Source of the DNA: an uncultured Oscillibacter sp.
Lineage (GTDB): Bacteria; Bacillota; Clostridia; Oscillospirales; Oscillospiraceae
NCBI GenBank assembly: GCA_910585165.1
Contig: CAJUBX010000074.1
Coordinates: forward strand, 1-11,958
Direction: 5' to 3'
DNA: 11,958 bases
The notes beneath the pieces are model-generated. The model had not been told where the DNA came from, did no database searches, and saw nothing but the letters and a program-made list of their open reading frames with translations. Within the stretch, counting starts at the first letter, position 1, and each line of letters starts with the position of its first letter. Position numbers and translations under genes: made by a program. Positions 6,871 through 11,958 of this stretch are shown here, piece after piece.

Positions 6871-7551
6871 CTACTCCTGGAGGGTGTTGATCAGGTGCTT
6901 CATATGAATGCTCATGGCGCAGCGGGCCCCCTCCTCGTCCCGCTTGAGAAGAAAGGCCAGAATGGTGCGGTTGTCCCCCAGGGCGATGTCCTGCATCTGC
7001 TGGCGGCTGGGGGAGATTTGCAGGATTTCATCCACGGCGCTGTTGATGATGGGGTACAGCCGCCGCATATACTCGTTGTGGGACGCCTTGATAATGGCCC
7101 AGTGGAACTCCTGGTCCGCCAGGGGCCAGTTGCCCCCCTCGGCGGCGATGCGCTCCACCCGCTCCGCCCTTTTGCGGATTTGCTCCAGCTCCTCGTCGCC
7201 GGCCCGGCGGCAGGCCAGGGCCACGGTGGCGGGCTCAAAAATCAGCCGCATCTCAAAAAGGTCCTTGGCCCGCACCCGGGACCGGACCCCCGCCAGAGCG
7301 GTCAGGTCCATCCCCGGGGCGGGGAGGCTCTCCGCCACAAAGGTGCCCTTTCCCCGCCGGATGTCCAGCACCCCCTGGGCCACCAGAAAGGAGATGGCCT
7401 CCCGCAGGGTGGTGCGGCTGACCCCCATGGCCCCGCTGAGCTCGTTTTCGTTGGGCAGCTTGCTGCCGCCGGGGTAGCGCCGCTCCTCCACAATCCACTC
7501 GTAAAGCCGGTCCGCCGTCTGCTCGGACAGCTTGGCGCGTTTGCCTTCCAT
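6871..7551 (-). CDS. GntR-family (FadR subfamily) transcriptional regulator
   Basis: The 226-residue protein starts at the ATG at 7551 with GGAGG 7 nt upstream. The in-frame ATG at 7611 would place that site inside the gene. A winged helix-turn-helix covers about 8-72, with SKLPNENELSGAMGVSRTTLREAI at its core (30-53) and a GKGTFV wing (68-72). An all-helical FCD ligand-binding domain follows (about 95-222). FCD domains usually bind a metal through an Asp-x3-His and two later His. Here D146 and H150 are present and H216 or H219 can supply the last, but the middle His appears replaced by N194 (GDNRTIL). Relatives sense organic acids, lactate or amino-acid-derived ligands and mostly repress. 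The gene lies between the cstA unit and the divergent VOR operon, so it is the natural candidate regulator of both. Confidence 0.9.
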   Translation of the reverse strand: MEGKRAKLSEQTADRLYEWIVEERRYPGGSKLPNENELSGAMGVSRTTLREAISFLVAQGVLDIRRGKGTFVAESLPAPGMDLTALAGVRSRVRAKDLFEMRLIFEPATVALACRRAGDEELEQIRKRAERVERIAAEGGNWPLADQEFHWAIIKASHNEYMRRLYPIINSAVDEILQISPSRQQMQDIALGDNRTILAFLLKRDEEGARCAMSIHMKHLINTLQE

Positions 7552-7620
7552 AGACGTTCCTCCATCCTCCGGCGGACCCGCCGGGCCTTTGTGTTCCCAT
7601 CTAATTCTCATGGTAAAAGT

Positions 7621-7649
7621 ACTATACCGCCTTTTGCCGGAAAAAACAA
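7621..7649 (-). promoter_or_regulatory. Candidate promoter of gntR
   Basis: On the minus strand TATAGT (7621-7626) lies 17 bp downstream of TTGTTT (7644-7649). The -10 is good and the -35 weak, as often seen for regulator genes. Expected start is near 7614, giving a leader of about 60 nt to the start codon at 7551. Confidence 0.5.
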
Positions 7650-7657
7650 GAAGGCTC

Positions 7658-7686
7658 TTGACATCCGACGCAATTTAGTATAAAAT
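7658..7686 (+). promoter_or_regulatory. Sigma-A promoter of the VOR operon
   Basis: A perfect TTGACA (7658-7663) is followed after 17 bp by TAAAAT (7681-7686); TATAAA at 7679 with a 15-bp spacer is the alternative. Expected start is near 7693, about 60 nt before the TTG start codon at 7753. The promoter is divergent from that of gntR. Confidence 0.85.
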
Positions 7687-7708
7687 GACATCATACAACG
7701 TGACATCA
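7659..7708 (+). repeat. Three direct copies of TGACATC across the VOR promoter
   Basis: TGACATC occurs at 7659-7665 (overlapping the -35), 7686-7692 (end of the -10) and 7701-7707. The last two share one more base (TGACATCA) and are 15 bp apart. Such phased direct copies over the core promoter and start site look like an operator array. Part of the first copy is simply the -35 consensus. Confidence 0.5.
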
Positions 7709-7752
7709 GGATAGACAACTTATTTACTATTTTCTGGAAGGAGTGGTCCCCC

Positions 7753-8421
7753 TTGACCGCCTTGGAGCGCTTTCCCCGCCGGCTGACCCTAGTGACCGGG
7801 CACTACGGCACGGGAAAGACGGAATTTTCCGTGAACCTGGCCCTGGCCCTGGCGGCGGAAGGGGCCCGGACGGCCCTGGTGGATTTGGACATCGTGAATC
7901 CCTACTTTTGCAGCCGGGAGCGGCGGGAGCTTTTGGAGGCGGCGGGAGTGCGGGTGGTGGCCGCGCCCCTCTCCGGCGCGGACGTGCCCGCCCTTCCGGC
8001 GGAGGTCCACGCCGTGCTGGAGGACCGGACGGTCCGGGGGGTGCTGGACGTGGGCGGGGACCCCTCCGGGGCCCGGGTCCTGGCCCGCTTCCGGCTGCGG
8101 ATCATAAAAGAGGACTACCAGCTTCTCTATGTTGTGAACGCCTGCCGCCCGGAGGTTTCCACAGCAGAGCGGGCGGCGGCGTATCTCCGGGCCATCGGGG
8201 ATGTGACGGGCCTTGCCTGCACGGGCCTTGTGAACAACTCCCACCTCTGCGGGGAGACGGCCCCCCGGGAAATCCGGGAGGGGGCGGCCCTGGCGGAGGA
8301 GGTATCCCGCATGACCGGAATTCCCGTGATCTGCCACGCGGCGGAGGCCCGGTTTCAGGACCGGCTGGGGGACCTCGACGTGTTCCCCATGGAAATCCGG
8401 ATGAAAAAACCCTGGGAATAA
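7753..8421 (+). CDS. MinD/CobQ-type P-loop ATPase heading the VOR operon
   Basis: The 222-residue protein has only a TTG start (7753), with GGAAGGAG about 9 nt upstream. No ATG or GTG occurs in frame near the N-terminus. A Walker A GHYGTGKTE is at 16-24, a DLDIVNPYF segment (44-52) fits switch I, VLDVGGDPSGAR (97-108) fits the Walker B region, and LVNNSHL (159-165) fits the base-recognition loop. This is the SIMIBI class (CobQ/CobB/MinD/ParA), but the signature Lys of the deviant Walker motif is replaced by His17. There is no membrane-targeting helix and no CxxC of the Mrp/NBP35 Fe-S carriers. Its place as first gene, 23 nt before the ferredoxin gene, suggests a role in maturing or controlling the 2-oxoacid oxidoreductase. 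That role is inferred and no function is established by the sequence. Confidence 0.82.
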   Translation: MTALERFPRRLTLVTGHYGTGKTEFSVNLALALAAEGARTALVDLDIVNPYFCSRERRELLEAAGVRVVAAPLSGADVPALPAEVHAVLEDRTVRGVLDVGGDPSGARVLARFRLRIIKEDYQLLYVVNACRPEVSTAERAAAYLRAIGDVTGLACTGLVNNSHLCGETAPREIREGAALAEEVSRMTGIPVICHAAEARFQDRLGDLDVFPMEIRMKKPWE

Positions 8422-8444
8422 AAGAGGAAAGGAGAGTTTGCGCC

Positions 8445-8654
8445 ATGGCAATCCACCTCACCTTCCGCCAGGACCGCTGCAAGGGCTGCGGGCTCTGCGT
8501 CACCGCCTGCCCCAAGCACATTCTGGCCCTGGAGGGCGGCACCAACGTCAAGGGCTACCACCCCGCGGCCTGCACGGACGAAGCCGCCTGCATCGGCTGC
8601 GCCAGCTGCGCGAAGATGTGCCCCGATTCCATCATCACCATTGAAAAAGACTGA
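8445..8654 (+). CDS. 2x[4Fe-4S] ferredoxin (delta) subunit of 2-oxoacid oxidoreductase
   Basis: The 69-residue protein starts at the ATG at 8445, behind AAAGGAGAG with a spacing of about 10 nt. It carries two complete [4Fe-4S] motifs: CKGCGLCVTACP (C12, C15, C18, C22) and CIGCASCAKMCP (C49, C52, C55, C59). A segment of about 26 residues between them contains an extra Cys (C43). Length and layout match the KorD/VorC/PorD-type electron-transfer subunit that passes electrons from the TPP subunit to a soluble ferredoxin. It is followed 15 nt later by the alpha-subunit gene. The clusters and the small acidic C-terminus argue for a structural subunit rather than a free bacterial ferredoxin. Confidence 0.93.
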   Translation: MAIHLTFRQDRCKGCGLCVTACPKHILALEGGTNVKGYHPAACTDEAACIGCASCAKMCPDSIITIEKD

Positions 8655-8669
8655 AAGGAGCCGCGTCCC

Positions 8670-9737
8670 ATGAAACGAGAAATCTGGAAGGGCAGCGAGG
8701 CCATCGCTGAGGCCGCCATCCGGGCGGGCTGCCGCTGCTTCTTCGGCTATCCCATCACCCCCCAGAACGAGATTCCCGAGTACATGTCCCTCCACATGCC
8801 CCAGAGCGGCGGCGTCTTCGTCCAGGCGGAGTCGGAGCTGGCCGCCGTCAACATGGTATACGGCGCGGCGGCCTCCGGCGTGCGGGCCATGACCTCCTCC
8901 TCCTCCCCCGGCGTGAGCCTGAAGCAGGAGGGCATCAGCTATATGGCCGCCTGCCAGCTGCCCGCCGTCATTGTGAACGTCATGCGGGGCGGCCCGGGCC
9001 TGGGGTCCATCCAGCCCGCCCAGGGGGACTATTTTCAGGCCACCCGGGGCGGCGGCAACGGGGATTACCGCACCGTCACCCTGGCCCCCGCCAACATCCA
9101 GGAGGCGGCGGACCTGACCCAGGAGGCCTTCGACATCGCCGACCAGTACCGCAACCCCGTGGTGGTGCTGGCGGACGGCCTCATCGGCCAGATGATGGAG
9201 CCCATCGTCTGGAAGGAGCGCACGCCCCGCAAGCTCCCGGAAAAGACCTGGGCCGCCTGCGGCCGGGGAGACCGGGACCACAGCAACTTCATCACCTCCC
9301 TGCTCATCGACGCCCCCGCCTGCGAGGCCCACAACCTGGAGCTTGCGAAGAAGTACGCCGAAATGGAGAAAAACGAATGCCGCTGGGAGGAGATTCTGCT
9401 GGAGGACGCGGAGGTGGTTATCGTCGCCTACGGCACCCCCTCCCGTGTGGCCCAGACGGCGGCGGAGAACCTGCGGAAAAAGGGCGTGAAGGCCGGCGTG
9501 TTCCGCCCCGTTACCGTGTGGCCCTATCCCTACGCCAGGCTGCGGGAGATTGCCTGCCGGGAGAGCGTGAAGGTCTTTTTGGATGTGGAAATGAGCCTGG
9601 GGCAGATGCTGGACGACGTAAACCTGGCCGTGGGAGAGCGCAAGCCCGTCCGGTTCTATGGCCGCTGCGGCGGCGCGATTCCCCACGTGTCCGAGGTGGA
9701 GCGGGCGGCAGAGGAAGCCTGGAAGGAGGCCAAGTGA
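8670..9737 (+). CDS. vorB: 2-oxoacid:ferredoxin oxidoreductase alpha subunit, VorB-like
   Basis: The 355-residue protein starts at the ATG at 8670, with AAAGGAG 9 nt upstream. It contains the domain I/II pyrimidine-binding region of this superfamily. Conserved landmarks are GYPITPQNEI (26-35), the QAESELAAVNMVYGAA stretch (52-67), TSSSSPGVSLKQEG (75-88) and VMRGGPGLGS (104-113). The transketolase C-like part is at about 245-340, with AYGTPSR (253-259) and the terminal FYGRCGGAIP (329-338). Absence of the gamma domain at the N-terminus separates it from fused KorA proteins. The pattern fits VorB, the alpha subunit of the 2-ketoisovalerate (VOR) enzyme, which oxidises branched 2-oxoacids to acyl-CoA with reduction of ferredoxin. 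KorA (2-oxoglutarate) is the main alternative. The nearby branched-chain aminotransferase supports VOR. Confidence 0.9.
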   Translation: MKREIWKGSEAIAEAAIRAGCRCFFGYPITPQNEIPEYMSLHMPQSGGVFVQAESELAAVNMVYGAAASGVRAMTSSSSPGVSLKQEGISYMAACQLPAVIVNVMRGGPGLGSIQPAQGDYFQATRGGGNGDYRTVTLAPANIQEAADLTQEAFDIADQYRNPVVVLADGLIGQMMEPIVWKERTPRKLPEKTWAACGRGDRDHSNFITSLLIDAPACEAHNLELAKKYAEMEKNECRWEEILLEDAEVVIVAYGTPSRVAQTAAENLRKKGVKAGVFRPVTVWPYPYARLREIACRESVKVFLDVEMSLGQMLDDVNLAVGERKPVRFYGRCGGAIPHVSEVERAAEEAWKEAK

Positions 9738-9738
9738 C

Positions 9739-10482
9739 ATGACGACGATCTACAAGAGGACCAAGGGCCTTCAGGACACGGAGCTCCACTACTGCCCGGG
9801 GTGCAGCCACGGCATCGTACATAAGCTCATCGGCGAGGTGCTGGAGGAGATGGACGCCCTGGGAACCGCCATCGGAATCTGCCCGGTGGGCTGCGCGGTC
9901 TTCGCGGGGAACTACTTCGCCTTCGACACCATCGAGGCCGCCCATGGCCGGGCCCCGGCGGTGGCCACCGCCGTAAAGCGCACCCACCCCGCCCAGCCCG
10001 TCTTCACCTACCAGGGCGACGGCGATCTGGCCTCCATCGGCGCGGCGGAGATCGTCCACGCCGCCATGCGGGGGGAGAAGTTCACCACGATTTTCATCAA
10101 CAACGCCATCTACGGCATGACCGGAGGCCAGATGGCCCCCACCACCCTCATCGGCCAGAAGGCCACCACCGCCCCCTTAGGCCGCACCAGGGAGCAGGCG
10201 GGTATGCCCATCCGGGTGGCGGAGATGCTCTCCACCCTGGACGGCTGCGTCTATGCCGAGCGGGTCTGCGTCACCGGCATCCCTCACCTGAACAAGGCCA
10301 AGCGGGCCCTGAAAAAGGCCTTCCAGCGGCAGATGGCCGGGGACGGCTTCACCTTCGTGGAGGTGCTGGCGGCCTGCCCCACCAACTGGGGCATGGAGAT
10401 CGGCGAGGCCAACCAATGGCTGATGGAGAACATGGCCGCGTACTACCCCCTGGGCGTCATCAAGGATACGGAGGCGACATGA
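9739..10482 (+). CDS. 2-oxoacid:ferredoxin oxidoreductase beta (TPP-binding) subunit
   Basis: The 247-residue protein starts at the ATG at 9739, one base after the alpha stop codon. GGAAGGAGG lies inside the end of the alpha gene at 9-nt spacing, so the two are translationally linked. The TPP/Mg motif is intact: GDGD at 93-96 followed 24 residues later by NN (121-122), then AIYGMTGGQMAPTT. CPGCSHG (19-25) and CPVGCAVF (48-55) supply the conserved Cys-rich segments of beta subunits. The subunit carries out TPP-dependent decarboxylation and electron transfer to the [4Fe-4S] subunit. In Methanothermobacter VOR the beta and gamma parts are fused in VorA, whereas here they are separate genes. The substrate is not fixed by this subunit alone. 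Confidence 0.93.
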   Translation: MTTIYKRTKGLQDTELHYCPGCSHGIVHKLIGEVLEEMDALGTAIGICPVGCAVFAGNYFAFDTIEAAHGRAPAVATAVKRTHPAQPVFTYQGDGDLASIGAAEIVHAAMRGEKFTTIFINNAIYGMTGGQMAPTTLIGQKATTAPLGRTREQAGMPIRVAEMLSTLDGCVYAERVCVTGIPHLNKAKRALKKAFQRQMAGDGFTFVEVLAACPTNWGMEIGEANQWLMENMAAYYPLGVIKDTEAT

Positions 10483-10483
10483 G

Positions 10484-11026
10484 ATGAAAAAGGAAGTCAT
10501 TTTGTCCGGCTTCGGCGGCCAGGGCGTCATGTCCATCGGCAAGAACCTGGTGGAGGCCGCCGTGGCGGAGGACCTGGAGGCCTCCTGGGTCCCCTCCTAC
10601 GGCCCGGAAATGCGGGGAGGCACCGCCAACTGCACGGTCATCATCAGCGACGAGCGGATCGGCGCGCCCCTGGTGGAGAGCCCCAGCGAGGTGGTGGCCA
10701 TGAACCGGGCGGCCCTGGCGAAGTTCGAAAAGCGGGTCTGCCCCGGCGGCACCGTGTTCGTCAACAGCAGCATCATCCCCGACAGGGTGGCCCGGACGGA
10801 CGTGAAGGCCGTGTACGTCCCCTGCGACGAGATCGCCTCGGAGCTGGGAAACCCCAAGGTGGCCAACATGGTCATGCTGGGGGCCTATATTGCCGCCACG
10901 GGCGCACTGCGGCAGGAGACCATCGAGACCATGATCGCCGAGATGTTCACCGGGAAGAAGGCCAGGCTGGTGCCCCTGAACCTGGAGGCCCTGAAACGGG
11001 GCATGGAGTGCGGAAAGCCCGCCTGA
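10484..11026 (+). CDS. 2-oxoacid:ferredoxin oxidoreductase gamma subunit
   Basis: The 180-residue protein starts at the ATG at 10484, one base after the beta stop codon, with GGAGG 9 nt upstream in the beta tail. The glycine-rich GFGGQGV (9-15) and the SYGPEMRGGTANC segment (38-50) are the landmarks of the gamma (KorC/VorG-type) domain, which contributes to CoA binding and the subunit interface. Length is normal for a stand-alone gamma subunit. It is the last gene of the operon: the stop codon is followed 15 nt later by a strong terminator. Together with the upstream genes it completes a four-subunit enzyme (alpha, beta, gamma and ferredoxin). Confidence 0.93.
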   Translation: MKKEVILSGFGGQGVMSIGKNLVEAAVAEDLEASWVPSYGPEMRGGTANCTVIISDERIGAPLVESPSEVVAMNRAALAKFEKRVCPGGTVFVNSSIIPDRVARTDVKAVYVPCDEIASELGNPKVANMVMLGAYIAATGALRQETIETMIAEMFTGKKARLVPLNLEALKRGMECGKPA

Positions 11027-11041
11027 GCGGAAGAGGAACGG

Positions 11042-11072
11042 GGGGGAGGGGCCGGAGCCCCTCCCCCTTTTT
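11042..11072 (+). terminator. Strong Rho-independent terminator after the VOR operon
   Basis: A perfect 11-bp stem (11042-11052 with 11057-11067) carries a 4-nt CGGA loop and is followed directly by TTTTT (11068-11072). It separates the VOR operon from ilvE. Confidence 0.95.
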
Positions 11073-11077
11073 GCCGC

Positions 11078-11106
11078 TTGACTTTGCCGCCGGGCAAGCA
11101 TATAAT
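11078..11106 (+). promoter_or_regulatory. Sigma-A promoter of ilvE
   Basis: TTGACT (11078-11083) and TATAAT (11101-11106) are separated by exactly 17 bp, almost consensus. The -35 begins 6 nt after the VOR terminator. Expected start is near 11113, leaving a leader of about 93 nt before the ATG at 11206. Confidence 0.9.
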
Positions 11107-11112
11107 CATTTA

Positions 11113-11205
11113 AAGCAAAAAATAAAGCACAAAACCGGGCCCGGCTCCCGCCCCGCCCGGCAGAGGGGGCCCGCCCCCCCAATAAAAAACAGGAGAGTGT
11201 TCGCA
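11113..11205 (+). promoter_or_regulatory. ilvE 5' leader with GC-rich hairpins
   Basis: An A-rich stretch is followed by CCGGGC (11135-11140) that can pair with GCCCGG (11155-11160); the first arm also lies in a perfect CCGGGCCCGG palindrome. GGGGG (11165-11169) can then pair with the C7 run (11174-11180). AGGAGAG (11191-11197) is the ribosome binding site. There is no T-run, and the leader is too short for a T-box, so attenuation is not demonstrated. Confidence 0.45.
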
Positions 11206-11958
11206 ATGCTGGATATCAAGATCACCAAAAATCCCGCCCCCAAGGCCAAGCCCGCCGACGAGAGCAAGCTGGGCTTCGGCAAAATCTTCTCGGACCACAT
11301 GTTCTTAATGGACTATACCGAGGGACAGGGCTGGCACGACCCCCGCATCGTCCCCTACGCCCCCTTCCCCATGGACCCCGCCACCGTGGTCTTCCACTAC
11401 GCCCAGGAGCTGTTCGAGGGCATGAAGGCCTACCGCACCGCGGACAACACCATTCAGCTCTTCCGCCCGGAGTGCAACGCCCAGCGGATGCAGGACTCCT
11501 CCGAGCGCATGTGCATCCCCCTGGTGCCCGTGGACGACTTCGTCCAGGCGGTGAAGGCCCTGGTGGAGCTGGAGAAGGACTGGGTGCCCCACATCGACGG
11601 CGCGTCGCTGTACATCCGCCCCTTCGTCTTCGCAACCGACGTGGGCCTGGGAGTCCACGCCAGCAAGCATTACACCTTCTGCATCATCTGCGCCCCCTCC
11701 GGCGCGTACTACGCCGAGGGCATCGACCCGGTGCGCATCTATGTGGAGGACGAGTACATCCGCGCCGCCCCGGGCCTGACGGGCTTCACCAAGTGCGGCG
11801 GCAACTACGCCGCCTCCATCAAGGCAGGGGAGGAGGCGGAGCAGAAGGGCTTCGCCCAGGTGCTGTGGCTGGACGGCGTGGAGAAGAAGTACGTCGAGGA
11901 AGTGGGCAGCATGAACATCATGTTCAAGATCGACGGGAAAATCTACACCGCCGCCTGC
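11206..11958 (+). CDS. ilvE: Branched-chain amino acid aminotransferase, 3' end missing
   Basis: The frame is open from the ATG at 11206 to the end of the window (251 residues), so the C-terminus lies outside. It is a class IV PLP aminotransferase of the longer (eukaryotic/Gram-positive) BCAT subgroup, which is usually 340-360 residues. Landmarks are VVFHYAQELFEGMKAYR (62-78), FRPECNAQRM (86-95), YIRPFVFATD (136-145), the catalytic Lys K196 in FTKCGGNYA (194-202), and EEVGSMNIMF (230-239). The enzyme interconverts Val, Leu and Ile with their 2-oxoacids, using 2-oxoglutarate/glutamate. It has its own promoter but directly follows the VOR operon, which would consume the 2-oxoacids it makes, or supply them when run in the reductive direction. 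Start choice is supported by AGGAGAG 8 nt upstream. Confidence 0.95.
   Translation, partial: MLDIKITKNPAPKAKPADESKLGFGKIFSDHMFLMDYTEGQGWHDPRIVPYAPFPMDPATVVFHYAQELFEGMKAYRTADNTIQLFRPECNAQRMQDSSERMCIPLVPVDDFVQAVKALVELEKDWVPHIDGASLYIRPFVFATDVGLGVHASKHYTFCIICAPSGAYYAEGIDPVRIYVEDEYIRAAPGLTGFTKCGGNYAASIKAGEEAEQKGFAQVLWLDGVEKKYVEEVGSMNIMFKIDGKIYTAAC

Noticed and set aside
6599..6907. A 102-codon plus-strand frame in the gntR-cstA intergenic region
   Set aside because: It overlaps the promoter, the palindromes, the terminator and the gntR end. It has no plausible ribosome binding site and no protein-like pattern.
7743..8442. A longer frame joining upstream sequence to the ferredoxin gene (possible fusion from a GTG at 7743)
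   Set aside because: That stretch is a shadow frame of the P-loop ATPase. The ferredoxin has its own ribosome binding site and ATG at 8445.
8355..9740. A 461-codon open frame on the minus strand, antisense to the ATPase end, ferredoxin and vorB genes
   Set aside because: It is the antisense shadow of high-GC third positions, with no ribosome binding site and no recognisable motif, while the plus-strand genes are certain.
11113..11205. T-box or leader-peptide attenuator for ilvE
   Set aside because: The leader is too short, lacks the conserved T-box sequence and has no terminator T-run or run of Leu/Ile/Val codons.

Overview
This window is GC-rich throughout, with strongly G/C-ending codons. 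It looks like the chromosome of an anaerobic, GC-rich Firmicute of the Oscillospiraceae/Clostridia type. That view rests on a Noc-type ParB protein, a DnaC/DnaI-like helicase loader, AAGGAGG-type ribosome binding sites, clear sigma-A promoters, and a ferredoxin-dependent branched-chain 2-oxoacid oxidoreductase operon. I see no insertion sequence, phage gene, CRISPR array, tRNA or rRNA. The species is not identifiable by eye.

Left part (1-4210): the 3' part of a DnaC/DnaI-like AAA+ ATPase (plus strand) converges on a TVP38/TMEM64 (VTT) membrane protein (minus strand). Next come a bidirectional-looking terminator, a membrane-anchored VanW-family cell-wall protein and a Noc-like ParB protein, both on the minus strand and probably co-transcribed noc then vanW. 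This is a replication, chromosome-organisation and envelope block.

Middle (4160-7690): a minus-strand unit with an unrecognised 171-residue soluble protein followed by a CstA-family transporter. It is driven by a near-consensus promoter at 6667-6695 and closed by a strong terminator at 4168-4202. Upstream of it, on the same strand, is a FadR-subfamily GntR regulator with its own terminator.

Right part (7650-11958): divergent from the regulator, a TTGACA-17-TAAAAT promoter overlapped by copies of TGACATC drives a five-gene plus-strand operon. It encodes a MinD/CobQ-type P-loop ATPase, a 2x[4Fe-4S] ferredoxin subunit, and the alpha, beta and gamma subunits of a 2-oxoacid:ferredoxin oxidoreductase, probably of the VOR (2-ketoisovalerate) type. 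A strong terminator follows. A separate TTGACT-17-TATAAT promoter then drives a branched-chain aminotransferase (ilvE), truncated by the window edge.

Inferred logic: CstA imports peptides or a small carboxylate, the aminotransferase converts Val/Leu/Ile to branched 2-oxoacids, and the VOR oxidises these to acyl-CoA plus reduced ferredoxin. The GntR protein sits between the transport and oxidation units and is the natural candidate regulator. None of the individual enzymes is new. The least explained items are the 171-residue CstA-linked protein, the P-loop ATPase heading the VOR operon, the three TGACATC repeats, and a Noc protein that appears to lack the N-terminal membrane-targeting helix.
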